Assembly (NCBI GenBank): GCA_009784575.1
Contig: WRBK01000003.1
Span: forward strand, 1-46,748
Source of the DNA: Defluviitaleaceae bacterium
GTDB lineage: Bacteria > Bacillota > Clostridia > Lachnospirales > WRAX01
Length of the DNA: 46,748 nt
Reading direction: 5' to 3'
Part shown: in pieces, positions 34,989-43,758 of the stretch
Position numbering within the stretch: the first letter of the stretch is position 1
Layout of the letters: the number at the start of each line of letters is the position of its first letter
Translations under genes and position numbers: made by a program
The notes under the pieces: generated by a model
What the model was told of the DNA's origin: nothing
What the model saw: the letters and a program-made list of their open reading frames with translations, nothing else
The model's database searches: none

Positions 34989-37193
34989 ATGTCAAAACAA
35001 CTAGACCCAAACGAAAGAATGAACATAGAAGAGATATTGCAAGGCTTGGAAAGCTACCGCCCGCGCCGCAAAGGCTGGACATGGCGCAAGCCAGCAGAGG
35101 GTTTGCAGATGGGGGCTTTTAAGTATAAGGAAGCTAGCCAGCCGCTAAAGGCTGGTGTGCCGCTTATTACTGCCCATAACTTTGGGGATATTGACCCACA
35201 ACCACTGCCAGTTATTACCACGGAAATAGCCAGCGGGCGTTTTGAGGATGATATTAGGCGTATGCGTATGGCGGCGCATCATGGCGCAGACCATATTATG
35301 GTAATACGTACGGCGGGGCAGAGCCATTTTGAGGGGCTTATTGAGGGTAGCCCGCAGGGTGTTGGCGGCGTGCCTGTTACGCGAAAGCAGGTTCGCGCAC
35401 AGCGCAAGGCTCTTGATATGATTGAGGATGAAGTTGGCAGACCAATTAATTATCATTCATATGTTAGCGGCGTGGCAGGGCCTGACATTGCTGTGATGTT
35501 TGCGGAAGAAGGCGTAAACGGTGTGCATCAAGACCCGCAGTATAATGTAATTTATCGTAATATTAACATGATACGCAGCTTTGTGGATGCTTGTGAGAGC
35601 AAGAAGATTATAGCTTATGCAGGGCAAGCGCAGATAGATGGCGCGCATAATGCAAATGCCACAGCGCGGGATGCTTGGAAGGTTATGCCAGAGCTGATGG
35701 TGCAACATGCCATTAATTCCCTTTTTAGCTATAAAGTGGGTATACCAAAAGAAAATATCTGCCTATCTACAGTGCCGCCTAGCTCCACGCCTGGCCCTTC
35801 TGTATATATGGATTTGCCTTATGCCGTGGCACTTCGTGATTTCTTTGAGGGCTATCGTATGCGTGCGCAAATGCATACCAAATATATTGAGGCAAGCACG
35901 CGTGATGCCACTGTCACACATGTTTTGAATATGATGATAAGCAAGCTGACAAGTGTGGACATACAAAGCACCATCACGCCAGATGAGGGGCGCAATGTGC
36001 CGTGGCATATCTATAATATTGAGGCTTGCGACACAGCAAAGCAGACTCTTTTGGCACTTGATGGCTTGAAAGATATGGTTCAGCTAAAAGATGAAGGGCC
36101 ATTACGTGATGCGGCACGGGAAATACAAGAACGTGCAGTATTATTCCTAGAGGAAATGATAGAAAAAGGCGGCTATTTTGCGGCTGTGGAGAATGGCTTC
36201 TTTGTGGATAGCGGAAACTACCCTGAGCGCGGCGGTGATGGCATTGTACGTAAGGTGGATGGCGGCGTAAGCGTGGATAGCGTTATTAAGCGCGAGGCGG
36301 ATTATTTCGCGCCTGTATGCGCGCATTATGGCTATAATAATGCGGCGCAATATGGCTTGGCAGAGGGTGCTGACCCTTCATCATTGATAGGCGGCGACAC
36401 TTTTACGCAACCAGATAAAATTATTTTCATAGATGAACTGGACGAAGAGGACAATGTGTATGAGCGCATGAAACCACTTGGGGACTACCATAGCGGCAAA
36501 ACGCTACGCCCAGAGATGGAATGGATGGCGGACGGCACAGTGCTTGTAAACCTTATGTTTCCCGCTGGTGTAAAAGTAGCAGAAGCGGCGGCACTAGAGG
36601 CAGCTAAAAAGATGAATCTGACAGATGCAGAGATTATCCATCGTGAGATACTGCATGGCGCAGAGGGTACGCGGGTGGAGCTAAAGGGCAAGCTAAATAT
36701 CGACATTGATGTGGCAAGCCTTGTGATACCGCCAGAGCCAGATTTGCTTTCTGATGACGAGATATTTGCGGCTATAGCGGCAAAGCCAATGACAGTGGTT
36801 TGCGGCACTATCGGGCAGGACGAGCATAGCGTGGGCTTGCGTGAGATTATTGACATTAAGCATGGCGGCATAGAAAAATATGGTATTAAGGTGCATTATC
36901 TTGGTACATCTGTGCCCGTGGAAAAGCTGGTAAATGCAGCTGTGGAGCTGGATGCACAGGCGATATTAGCTTCTGTGATAATTAGTCATGATGATATTCA
37001 TTATAAAAATATTGCGAGTATAGACCAGCTGGCGAAGGAGATGGGCGTAAGGGATAAACTGACCTTTGTGGCTGGCGGTACACAGATAACACCAGAAATA
37101 GCAGAAGAAAGTGGCGCGGATGCGGGCTTTGGTAGGGGTACGAAGGGTAAGCATGTGGCAAGTTTCCTTGTTAAGGCGAGAAATGACAAGTAA
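34989..37193 (+). CDS. oraE: D-ornithine 4,5-aminomutase large subunit
   Basis: A 734-residue B12- and PLP-binding subunit. The cobalamin motif is DEHSVG with D611 and H613, and the PLP-binding lysine would be K624 in DIKHGG. The 11-residue spacing equals that between H618 and K629 of the Clostridium sticklandii enzyme as I recall it. The N-terminal domain has the TIM-barrel sequences of the family (HHGADHIMVIRTAGQSHFEG). AAAGGAGG precedes the ATG. Its partner oraS is 6.36 kb upstream, with unrelated genes between. Confidence 0.97.
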   Translation: MSKQLDPNERMNIEEILQGLESYRPRRKGWTWRKPAEGLQMGAFKYKEASQPLKAGVPLITAHNFGDIDPQPLPVITTEIASGRFEDDIRRMRMAAHHGADHIMVIRTAGQSHFEGLIEGSPQGVGGVPVTRKQVRAQRKALDMIEDEVGRPINYHSYVSGVAGPDIAVMFAEEGVNGVHQDPQYNVIYRNINMIRSFVDACESKKIIAYAGQAQIDGAHNANATARDAWKVMPELMVQHAINSLFSYKVGIPKENICLSTVPPSSTPGPSVYMDLPYAVALRDFFEGYRMRAQMHTKYIEASTRDATVTHVLNMMISKLTSVDIQSTITPDEGRNVPWHIYNIEACDTAKQTLLALDGLKDMVQLKDEGPLRDAAREIQERAVLFLEEMIEKGGYFAAVENGFFVDSGNYPERGGDGIVRKVDGGVSVDSVIKREADYFAPVCAHYGYNNAAQYGLAEGADPSSLIGGDTFTQPDKIIFIDELDEEDNVYERMKPLGDYHSGKTLRPEMEWMADGTVLVNLMFPAGVKVAEAAALEAAKKMNLTDAEIIHREILHGAEGTRVELKGKLNIDIDVASLVIPPEPDLLSDDEIFAAIAAKPMTVVCGTIGQDEHSVGLREIIDIKHGGIEKYGIKVHYLGTSVPVEKLVNAAVELDAQAILASVIISHDDIHYKNIASIDQLAKEMGVRDKLTFVAGGTQITPEIAEESGADAGFGRGTKGKHVASFLVKARNDK

Positions 37194-37232
37194 TCAAAAA
37201 GAATTGCTTTAATAGCAAAAAAGAATTGCTCC

Positions 37233-37264
37233 AAAACATCAACAAGAAGCGCGTTGATGTTTTT
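37233..37264 (+). terminator. Intrinsic terminator after oraE
   Basis: AAAACATCAAC pairs with GTTGATGTTTT around a 9-base loop. The wider unit 37225-37270 repeats the one at 30320-30366. It sits 40 bp after oraE and before two small regulator-like genes. Confidence 0.82.
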
Positions 37265-37285
37265 ACGCAAAGGGAGGACAAAAAA

Positions 37286-37462
37286 ATGGTTAAAGAACAA
37301 GTATACGAAGCATTGGAAAAAGCAGGAGAAATGATGGATGCAAAAGGCATCATGGCAGCAACAGGCTTGGAACGGGCAGATGTGGATAAAGCCATAAAAG
37401 CCTTGAAAAAAGAAGAAAAGATTGATTCGCCTAAGCGTTGCTTTTACGTTGCAAAAGCATAG
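37286..37462 (+). CDS. Small winged-helix (MarR-like) protein
   Basis: A 58-residue protein made up of one winged-helix domain: VKEQVYEALEKAGEMMDAKG, then IMAATGLERADVDKAIKALKKEEK and a wing SPKRCFYVAKA. Very small proteins like this are common in clostridia and are annotated as transcriptional regulators. Start 37286 has GGGAGG 7 bases upstream; a longer frame from 37226 crosses the terminator. It lies right after the oraE terminator. DNA binding is inferred from the fold only. Confidence 0.75.
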   Translation: MVKEQVYEALEKAGEMMDAKGIMAATGLERADVDKAIKALKKEEKIDSPKRCFYVAKA

Positions 37463-37505
37463 AGGCACCACACCATAAAACTAACCCTTTTTTAGGAGGA
37501 ATTAT

Positions 37506-37739
37506 ATGATTTCGGAACAAAACAGAGGTTTAATGACCAAAGAACAGAAAGCAATAGATGAAGTTATGCAACTATTTTCTCATAGCAAAAAGAGAGAGTT
37601 TAGCGAAGATGATATTGTGAAAGCTGTTAATTCTGACCGCGTGGATGTTATCAATGCAATTAGTAGACTTATTGAAGGTAAAGTAATTTCACTCAACACA
37701 AATGGTCTTTACGAGTCAGTTATCTTAGAAGTACGATGA
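37506..37739 (+). CDS. Small winged-helix-like protein coupled to the GlmL-like gene
   Basis: A 77-residue protein with a helix-turn-helix-like middle (REFSEDDIVKAVNSDRVDVI, then NAISRLIEGKVISLNTNGLY). It is similar in plan to the preceding 58-residue protein (xxRxDVxxAIxxLxxxxKI) and may be a divergent paralogue. TTAGGAGG precedes the ATG. It overlaps the GlmL-like start by 4 bp (ATGA), so it is produced with that protein. A regulatory role for the ornithine genes is a guess from position. Confidence 0.7.
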   Translation: MISEQNRGLMTKEQKAIDEVMQLFSHSKKREFSEDDIVKAVNSDRVDVINAISRLIEGKVISLNTNGLYESVILEVR

Positions 37740-39088
37740 AGCCAATGCAAATTGATATTTTGGTAGCCGAAATAGGCTCAACCACCACCCTTGTAAACGC
37801 TTTTGGTAATATGGATAGCTCCCCCACCCTACTTGGTAGCGGCTCTGCACCTACCACAGTCTACGACGTGAATGTTGGGCTGTCTGCCGCAGTTGATAAT
37901 TTACAATTTCCGACAACACCTGATATCCCCATGCTTGCCACATCCAGCGCGGCGGGTGGCTTGCGTATGACCATCCATGGTCTTGTATATGACATGACCG
38001 TAAAGGCAGGTCAGGAAGCCGCCCTTGGTGCTGGCGCAAATATCCATCTAGCCACGGCGGGCAAGCTAACCCAGCAAGATTTGTTAGAAATTAGCAATGT
38101 ATCGCCAAATCTCATGTTGCTTGCTGGCGGCACGGATTATGGCGACCGTGAAACCGTGCTGTATAATGCCGAAATGCTCTGTAATTCAGCAATTACAGCC
38201 CCCGTAATATATTGCGGCAATATACAAAACCAAACCGCCATACGTGATATGTTCGCTAAAGCTAACAAGCGGCTATATATCACAGAAAATGTCTATCCGC
38301 GCCTTGACGAGCTTAATATTGAGCCTGTTCGCGGGCTTATTCATCGTGCCTTTGAAGAGCATATTACAGAAGCAAAGGGAATGGCGCATATCCGCGATAC
38401 TGTCAGTGGCGCAATCATGCCCACACCAGGGGCAGTGATGGCGGCAGCACAGCTTTTGTATGAGAAATTAGGTGATTTGATGGTGGTTGATGTAGGCGGT
38501 GCTACAACGGATATCCATAGTGTTACTGATGGTACAGAGGAGATAGCCGCCCTGCAAATATCGCCAGAGCCGCGAGCAAAGCGTACGGTGGAGGGTGACC
38601 TCGGCGTGTATGTAAATGCGCGTAGCTTGGCGGATATTGTAGGGCTAGACAAATTATCATCAGAAATCGGCATGGATGTTTTGCCAATTTTTGATAATTA
38701 TAAGCCCATACCGCAATCTGCGGAGCAGTTGGCACTAACCACCCGACTAGCCTACCATGCCAGCCGACTAGCCATAATGCGCCACGCGGGAACGCTGCGC
38801 TATACCTATGGTTTGGCAGGGCGCAAAACCCATGCCATGGGCAAAGACCTAACAGCCATACGGCATATAATAGCCACAGGCGGTGCATTGACGAGGCTGC
38901 CACAGCGGCAAGAAATACTTGTGTCGCTGACCACGCTAAATGCGAGCGGTGCTATGTTGTACCCTAAGCCTAATAAAATGGCTGTTTTGGAGGATGTGCG
39001 CTATATCATGGCATCTATAGGCGTGCTGGCGCAGGATTATCCAGAAGCGGCGCGGGTGTTGGCAAAAAAGTATATTGTAGCGGTGTGA
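37736..39088 (+). CDS. GlmL-related ornithine-degradation protein (mutase helper)
   Basis: A 450-residue ASKHA-fold protein related to GlmL/MutL of glutamate mutase operons. It has a phosphate-1 motif EIGSTTT (12-18) and phosphate-2 motif VDVGGATTDIHSV near residue 250. In glutamate mutase clusters GlmL sits with the mutase and is thought to help reactivate or assemble the B12 enzyme. Its placement between oraE and orr fits a similar role for ornithine aminomutase, which is inference. The start overlaps the preceding stop. Confidence 0.88.
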   Translation: MKPMQIDILVAEIGSTTTLVNAFGNMDSSPTLLGSGSAPTTVYDVNVGLSAAVDNLQFPTTPDIPMLATSSAAGGLRMTIHGLVYDMTVKAGQEAALGAGANIHLATAGKLTQQDLLEISNVSPNLMLLAGGTDYGDRETVLYNAEMLCNSAITAPVIYCGNIQNQTAIRDMFAKANKRLYITENVYPRLDELNIEPVRGLIHRAFEEHITEAKGMAHIRDTVSGAIMPTPGAVMAAAQLLYEKLGDLMVVDVGGATTDIHSVTDGTEEIAALQISPEPRAKRTVEGDLGVYVNARSLADIVGLDKLSSEIGMDVLPIFDNYKPIPQSAEQLALTTRLAYHASRLAIMRHAGTLRYTYGLAGRKTHAMGKDLTAIRHIIATGGALTRLPQRQEILVSLTTLNASGAMLYPKPNKMAVLEDVRYIMASIGVLAQDYPEAARVLAKKYIVAV

Positions 39089-39133
39089 CCACCCCGCCAC
39101 GGAGGGGAATGTTTGATGAGAGGCTGGTAATTT

Positions 39134-40204
39134 ATGAACCCAAGATTACTGATTGACTTAAAGAAACTAACGCATAATGCAAATCACTTGGCTAATCTCT
39201 GTAATGAGCGCGGCATATCTGTCACGGCTGTAACAAAAGTGTTTTGCGCCGAGCCGCCTATGGTGCAAGCTTTGGCGGTATTGCCCATAGCCTATATGGC
39301 GGATAGTCGCTTGGAAAATATTGCTAGCTATCCCAAGGATATGTCACAAAAGACGATTTTGCTGCGCCTACCCGCCCCATCTCAAGCGGATGAGGTCGTT
39401 AGAATCTGCGATATTTCCCTTAATTCCGAGATGCTAACATTGCAAAAGCTGGCGGAAGCAGCAAACAAGCGCGGCATAGTCCATGGTGTGATTATCATGA
39501 TAGACCTAGGCGATTTGCGAGAGGGAATTTTCCATAATGCCACAGAAAAAATTAATGCAACCGTGGAATATGTACTTTCACAGAAATCCCTTGAATTAAA
39601 GGGTTTTGGCACAAATCTTACATGCTATGGCGCGGTTTTGCCAACTGTGAAAAATTTGACGATGCTAACAAAGTTGTGTTATAATATTTCCAAGGAATAC
39701 AATTTGGAAATCCCTATAATTTCTGGCGGTAACTCTAGTAGTTTGTATATGCTAGAAAAAGGCGAGATTCCGCAGGGCATAAGCAATCTGCGCCTTGGCG
39801 AGGCTATTGTTTGCGGCAAAGAGACAGCTTACGGCGACCCCTACCCTAGCCTTGAGTTAGATGTAGTGGTGCTAGAAGCCGAAATCATTGAGATTGCAGA
39901 CAAACCAAGCCACCCAGAGGGCGAAATAAACATAAATGCCTTTGGCGAAAAGATGGCTTTTGAGGACAAGGGCATACGTAAACGCGCGATATTGGCTGTG
40001 GGGCGGCAAGATACAGACTACGAGGGACTAACACCGCTAAATGACGACGTGGAGATAGTTGGCGCAAGCAGCGACCATCTTATCGTGGATATAACAGATG
40101 CCGCGCCGCTGGCTGTAGGCGACCGTTTGCGATTTTCATTATCATATGGTGCGATATTAGCAGGTTTTACCAGTAAATATGTGGATAAGGAGTACAAGTA
40201 TTGA
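39134..40204 (+). CDS. orr: Ornithine racemase
   Basis: A 356-residue PLP-dependent enzyme of the alanine racemase N-terminal fold. The PLP lysine is K35 in VTAVTKVFCAEP; ISGGNSSSLYMLEKGEIP and LRLGEAIVCGKET are further family segments. It interconverts L- and D-ornithine to feed OraS/OraE, as supported by all neighbouring genes. The region 39089-39133 upstream is GC-rich and contains only a weak ribosome site (GGTAAT). The stop overlaps the TTG start of the next gene. Confidence 0.93.
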   Translation: MNPRLLIDLKKLTHNANHLANLCNERGISVTAVTKVFCAEPPMVQALAVLPIAYMADSRLENIASYPKDMSQKTILLRLPAPSQADEVVRICDISLNSEMLTLQKLAEAANKRGIVHGVIIMIDLGDLREGIFHNATEKINATVEYVLSQKSLELKGFGTNLTCYGAVLPTVKNLTMLTKLCYNISKEYNLEIPIISGGNSSSLYMLEKGEIPQGISNLRLGEAIVCGKETAYGDPYPSLELDVVVLEAEIIEIADKPSHPEGEININAFGEKMAFEDKGIRKRAILAVGRQDTDYEGLTPLNDDVEIVGASSDHLIVDITDAAPLAVGDRLRFSLSYGAILAGFTSKYVDKEYKY

Positions 40205-40764
40205 ATTTAACTTATAAGGATTTAACAATACGTAATGCTGTCTTTGCCGATGCGAAACAACTTGTCTCTTGGTGGAATGACGGCGATATTATGGCTCATG
40301 CAGGATTTCCTAATGGGCTAGGCATACCTGACAGCAAAATCGATAAAGTCGGGAAATCTTTTGAGGACAGTGATGATTTTGGTCGTGTTCTTGTTATTGA
40401 ATATTGCGGCAAGCCTATTGGTGAGATGAGCTATAGAACACCTGAGGATAAAGTTGCAGAAATTGGCATAAAGATTTGTGATGCCAATATGCAAGAAAGG
40501 GGTCTGGGTGTCACACTTTTATCCATGCTCATTGATGCCCTTTTTACACATTATGGCTATGAAAAAATCATGATAGACACCAATCTAAACAACAAACGGA
40601 CTCAGCATGTTTATGAAAAAAAGCTCGGCTTTCAGTTCACACATATTGCCGAAAATTCTTGGACAGACCAGTTGGGTCAACTACAGTCGTCCATTCATTA
40701 TGAAATGACAAAGGATAATTGGATAAACATGGCAATAAATAAAATCACATATAGAAGGGATTGA
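40201..40764 (+). CDS. GNAT-family acetyltransferase between orr and ald
   Basis: A 187-residue GNAT protein of the RimJ/RimL type, with LTIRNAVFADAKQLVSWWND at the N-terminus, the acetyl-CoA loop MQERGLGVTLLSMLIDALF in the middle, and DTNLNNKRTQHVYEKKLGF. The start is a TTG at 40201 overlapping the orr stop, with AAGGAG 11 bases upstream. The substrate is unknown; an aminoglycoside 6'-like or protein-N-terminal target are both possible for this group. Confidence 0.83.
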   Translation: MNLTYKDLTIRNAVFADAKQLVSWWNDGDIMAHAGFPNGLGIPDSKIDKVGKSFEDSDDFGRVLVIEYCGKPIGEMSYRTPEDKVAEIGIKICDANMQERGLGVTLLSMLIDALFTHYGYEKIMIDTNLNNKRTQHVYEKKLGFQFTHIAENSWTDQLGQLQSSIHYEMTKDNWINMAINKITYRRD

Positions 40765-40771
40765 ACTAACA

Positions 40772-41884
40772 ATGAAAGTAGGTACAGTCAAGGAAATCAA
40801 GAAAAATGAGAATCGCATCGGTCTTACGCCTAGCAATGTAAAGGACTATGTGGCAAATGGCCATCAGGTTTTTGTGCAGGCGGGTGCTGGGCTTGGCTCA
40901 TCTTTACCAGATGAGGACTATGTAGCCGCTGGCGCAACCATTCTGCCTACAGCCGAAGAGGTTTGGGCTTGCGCAGACATGATTGTTAAGGTTAAAGAAC
41001 CGCTTGCTGACGAATATCCGCTGATGCGTGAAGGTCAAATCATCTACACATATCTGCATCTAGCCGCAGACCGCCCTCTTACAGAGGCTTTGCTTGAGAA
41101 AAAAACAAAGGCGGTTGCCTACGAAACTATCTATGATAGAAACGGCGGTTTGCCTTTGCTAAAGCCTATGAGCGAGGTAGCTGGTAAGCTTTCTGTGCAA
41201 GCTGGCGCGCGCGCGCTTGAAAAAATCATGGGTGGTCGCGGCGTGCTTCTTGGCGGCGTACCTGGTGTTTCTAAAGGCAAGGTTGTTATTATCGGCGGTG
41301 GCGTGGTTGGTATTTCCGCTATGAAGATAGCTCTGGGCATGGGCGCACATGTTACCATCCTAGACAGAAGCCTAGACCGCCTTACTTACCTTGATGACAT
41401 TTACGGGCAGCAAATCCAAACGATGTACTCAACAGCCTATAATATTGAGCAAGCAATCAAAGAGGCTGACCTTGTTATCGGTGCGGTGCTTATCCCTGGT
41501 GCTGCTGCTCCAAAGCTTGTTAAGCGCGAGCATCTAAAAATGATGAAACCTGGAGCCGTTATCGTTGATGTAGCTGTAGACCAAGGTGGTTGCTTCGAGA
41601 CCACAAAAGCTACATATCATGATGACCCAACCTTCATCATTGATGGTATAGTGCATTATTGCGTAGCTAATATGCCTGGTGCTGTTAGCCAAACATCTAC
41701 ATTTGCTCTAACAAACGCCACCCTATCTTATGGTCTAAAAATAGCCAATATGGGACTTGAAGCGGCGGCAAAATCTGACGATTGCTTTGCACCTGGTATC
41801 AATTGCTATAATGGAAAGCTGACATGCAAAGAAGTTGCGGAATTCTTTGATATGGAATACACGGATATTAAAACAATGCTATAA
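40772..41884 (+). CDS. ald: Alanine dehydrogenase
   Basis: A 370-residue NAD-dependent L-alanine dehydrogenase. Visible features are [17 protein letters not shown] at the N-terminus, the substrate lysine in VKVKEPL (near 72-78), the catalytic histidine in YTYLHLAAD (near 91-99), and the nucleotide loop [20 protein letters not shown] (168-187). Length is standard. OrtA/OrtB yield alanine, so Ald can turn it to pyruvate, ammonia and NADH; the D form would first need racemisation. The gene ends with a strong terminator. Confidence 0.96.
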   Translation: MKVGTVKEIKKNENRIGLTPSNVKDYVANGHQVFVQAGAGLGSSLPDEDYVAAGATILPTAEEVWACADMIVKVKEPLADEYPLMREGQIIYTYLHLAADRPLTEALLEKKTKAVAYETIYDRNGGLPLLKPMSEVAGKLSVQAGARALEKIMGGRGVLLGGVPGVSKGKVVIIGGGVVGISAMKIALGMGAHVTILDRSLDRLTYLDDIYGQQIQTMYSTAYNIEQAIKEADLVIGAVLIPGAAAPKLVKREHLKMMKPGAVIVDVAVDQGGCFETTKATYHDDPTFIIDGIVHYCVANMPGAVSQTSTFALTNATLSYGLKIANMGLEAAAKSDDCFAPGINCYNGKLTCKEVAEFFDMEYTDIKTML

Positions 41885-41894
41885 AATTGCACGC

Positions 41895-41927
41895 AAAAAC
41901 CGCCTAAATTTCTTTGGGTGGTTTTTT
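41895..41927 (+). terminator. Intrinsic terminator after ald
   Basis: AAAACCGCCTAAA pairs with TTTGGGTGGTTTT (two G-T pairs) around a 4-base loop, followed by further T. It closes the ornithine gene region. Confidence 0.88.
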
Positions 41928-41945
41928 GGTGTCAGGAGGTGTAAT

Positions 41946-42887
41946 GTGTTGAAAACAGTAAAATCATTTAGGATTGAGCTTATTGTAATCGGAGTGCTAG
42001 CCCTCATTATAGTTGCATTGGTCATATCCTTAGCAGTGCTTGCACGCCGAAATAACACCCTTAGCCAAGAGCTTAATATTACACGGGAATATATTTACGA
42101 AATGTTGCTTGCCTATACAGCTTTGGAAGACGAAAACCAAAATATACGAAATGAATTGAGAGAGCTTCAAAATGAGTTTGAGGAGCTTTGGGCAGAGCAT
42201 CTCCCTGACCCTATGCATTATCGTGCAATCCAGCATATTTTAGATATAGCACCCGAGAGGCTGCGATATGTTTTTGATGAAGATGTGACACTAAATGACC
42301 CTGAGGATTTTGTAACGCTCCCCAATAATCGCATTTTAATTAGCGGACAATGGGTCGATGCTCATTTTGAGACGACACACACTTTAGAAGCAATATTTGG
42401 TTATCATGAGCAGAATGACGATATATGGATAAGTCTGCGGAGCTATTCCCCTTTCGGATGGGATGATTGGAGATATCCTTGGGAATCACCCAATCAGCAT
42501 AGTTGGGTACGTTATCACGAACTAGATGTTGTGCCTGTTCGGTTTTATGGGATGGGCGGCAACTGGGATGATACTTGGTATAATGTGGAATACCTAAATG
42601 GCGAGAATTTTTTAGAGGAGCTTGCCTATCATGCATTAAGTCATCTGAACAGACTAATTATTGATGCGTGGTTTGTAGATTCGATATTATATGTCAACCT
42701 TCATCACAGCGAGCCAATGAGAATGAGCAGCGGTACATTTGGAGAATGGGCTATGTACTCAACTCTTGTGCAAAGCATGTCCAGTGTGCCAGATATCGAT
42801 GCGCTAGTGATTATGGTGGATGGTCAGCGCGAGGTCATGATAGGCGGGCATGGATTGCCTTTTAGAGACATTTATCTTATAAATTGA
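41946..42887 (+). CDS. Membrane-anchored protein with coiled coil and GerMN-like C-terminus
   Basis: A 313-residue protein. One membrane segment (about residues 12-34) is followed by a coiled coil of about 60 residues (LEDENQNIRNELRELQNEF), then a globular part rich in Trp and Asp. The end reads like a GerMN domain (SGTFGEWAMYSTLVQSMSSV followed by ALVIMVDGQ). GerM proteins work in spore germination and sporulation, but the match is partial. The start is GTG 41946 (AGGAGG 6 bases upstream) or TTG 41949; both follow the ald terminator. Confidence 0.65.
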   Translation: MLKTVKSFRIELIVIGVLALIIVALVISLAVLARRNNTLSQELNITREYIYEMLLAYTALEDENQNIRNELRELQNEFEELWAEHLPDPMHYRAIQHILDIAPERLRYVFDEDVTLNDPEDFVTLPNNRILISGQWVDAHFETTHTLEAIFGYHEQNDDIWISLRSYSPFGWDDWRYPWESPNQHSWVRYHELDVVPVRFYGMGGNWDDTWYNVEYLNGENFLEELAYHALSHLNRLIIDAWFVDSILYVNLHHSEPMRMSSGTFGEWAMYSTLVQSMSSVPDIDALVIMVDGQREVMIGGHGLPFRDIYLIN

Positions 42888-42910
42888 CTTGAACCACAAC
42901 GAAAACGAAA

Positions 42911-42939
42911 ATGCCACCCGATATGATATCAGGTGGCAT
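42911..42939. terminator. Bidirectional terminator between convergent genes
   Basis: ATGCCACC pairs with GGTGGCAT, with inner GATAT/ATATC; A-rich and T-rich flanks on both sides. It serves the GerMN-like gene and the minus-strand stalk-protein gene. Confidence 0.8.
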
Positions 42940-42955
42940 AATTTAATATAATCAA

Positions 42956-43672
42956 TTATCGCAAATCGCCTGTCAAAGCCCATGCACCGCGTGTTCCACC
43001 AGGACCACCTCTGCCGTCAGGGCTAACATCAATGCGAATCAAGTTTATCCCAGTTACATCAAGGTCTATGTTTACAGGCATGTCGTGTTGGCTTTTTTCA
43101 AATTCCATCAAAACAGCGCCATCGCCAGTTATAGTTACGCTAACATCCGTAGGCACACCAACGCCATCAATGTGACCAAAAATCCCAGTCCAACGAGTAA
43201 AGTCGCCACCAAGATTATGTTGCGAATACAGCGAATTTGTCGCAAAAGAATTGAACTGAACAACATTGTTATGTGTTTGCCCTAGCACAGTAGCTGTATC
43301 ATCCACCTGAGCAAAATTACTACCACTGCTTCCAGAGAAGAAGGTATCAGCGAAACTGCTGCCTGTAGCTACAGCAGTAGCCGCGCCAGACGTGGTCAAG
43401 ATAACCATGTTTGTAGCACCATCAAAGTCCACATCAAGCCCTACGATATCCGCAATTGCGCGTACTGGCAAGAATGTTCTGCCGTCAATTACAAATGGGC
43501 GCATATCTTCTTCAAACTGTTGTACTTCGCCATTAAAGCTTACGCCAACACCGAATACAAGCTCGCGCATAACAGGGTTTGCCATAACTAATGTGCCAGA
43601 TAGCATCATTGTAACGATAACACCTATAACAAATCCTTTGAGACCACTACGTCTCGCAATTTTCTTTTCCAT
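42956..43672 (-). CDS. Exported stalk-domain protein
   Basis: A 238-residue exported protein. A basic start (EKKIARRSGLKG) and hydrophobic segment (16-32) are followed by a stalk unit with PFVIDGRTFLPVRAIADIVG. The rest is Gly- and Ser-rich and beta-like, ending PDGRGGPGGTRGAWALTGDL, which suggests a carbohydrate-binding-like sandwich, although no family is recognised with certainty. GGAG lies 7 bases upstream of the ATG. A consensus promoter precedes it. Confidence 0.83.
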   Translation of the reverse strand: MEKKIARRSGLKGFVIGVIVTMMLSGTLVMANPVMRELVFGVGVSFNGEVQQFEEDMRPFVIDGRTFLPVRAIADIVGLDVDFDGATNMVILTTSGAATAVATGSSFADTFFSGSSGSNFAQVDDTATVLGQTHNNVVQFNSFATNSLYSQHNLGGDFTRWTGIFGHIDGVGVPTDVSVTITGDGAVLMEFEKSQHDMPVNIDLDVTGINLIRIDVSPDGRGGPGGTRGAWALTGDLR

Positions 43673-43711
43673 TTTCTTCTCCTTTTGCTAAGTAAATTTG
43701 AAACACATACA

Positions 43712-43740
43712 ATTATAACATACACAGAAATGAGAATCAA
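43712..43740 (-). promoter_or_regulatory. Promoter of the stalk-domain gene
   Basis: TTGATT (43740-43735) and TATAAT (43717-43712) with 17-base spacing, 40 bp before the start codon at 43672. Confidence 0.7.
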
Positions 43741-43758
43741 CGCCAAATTTTAGCTACA

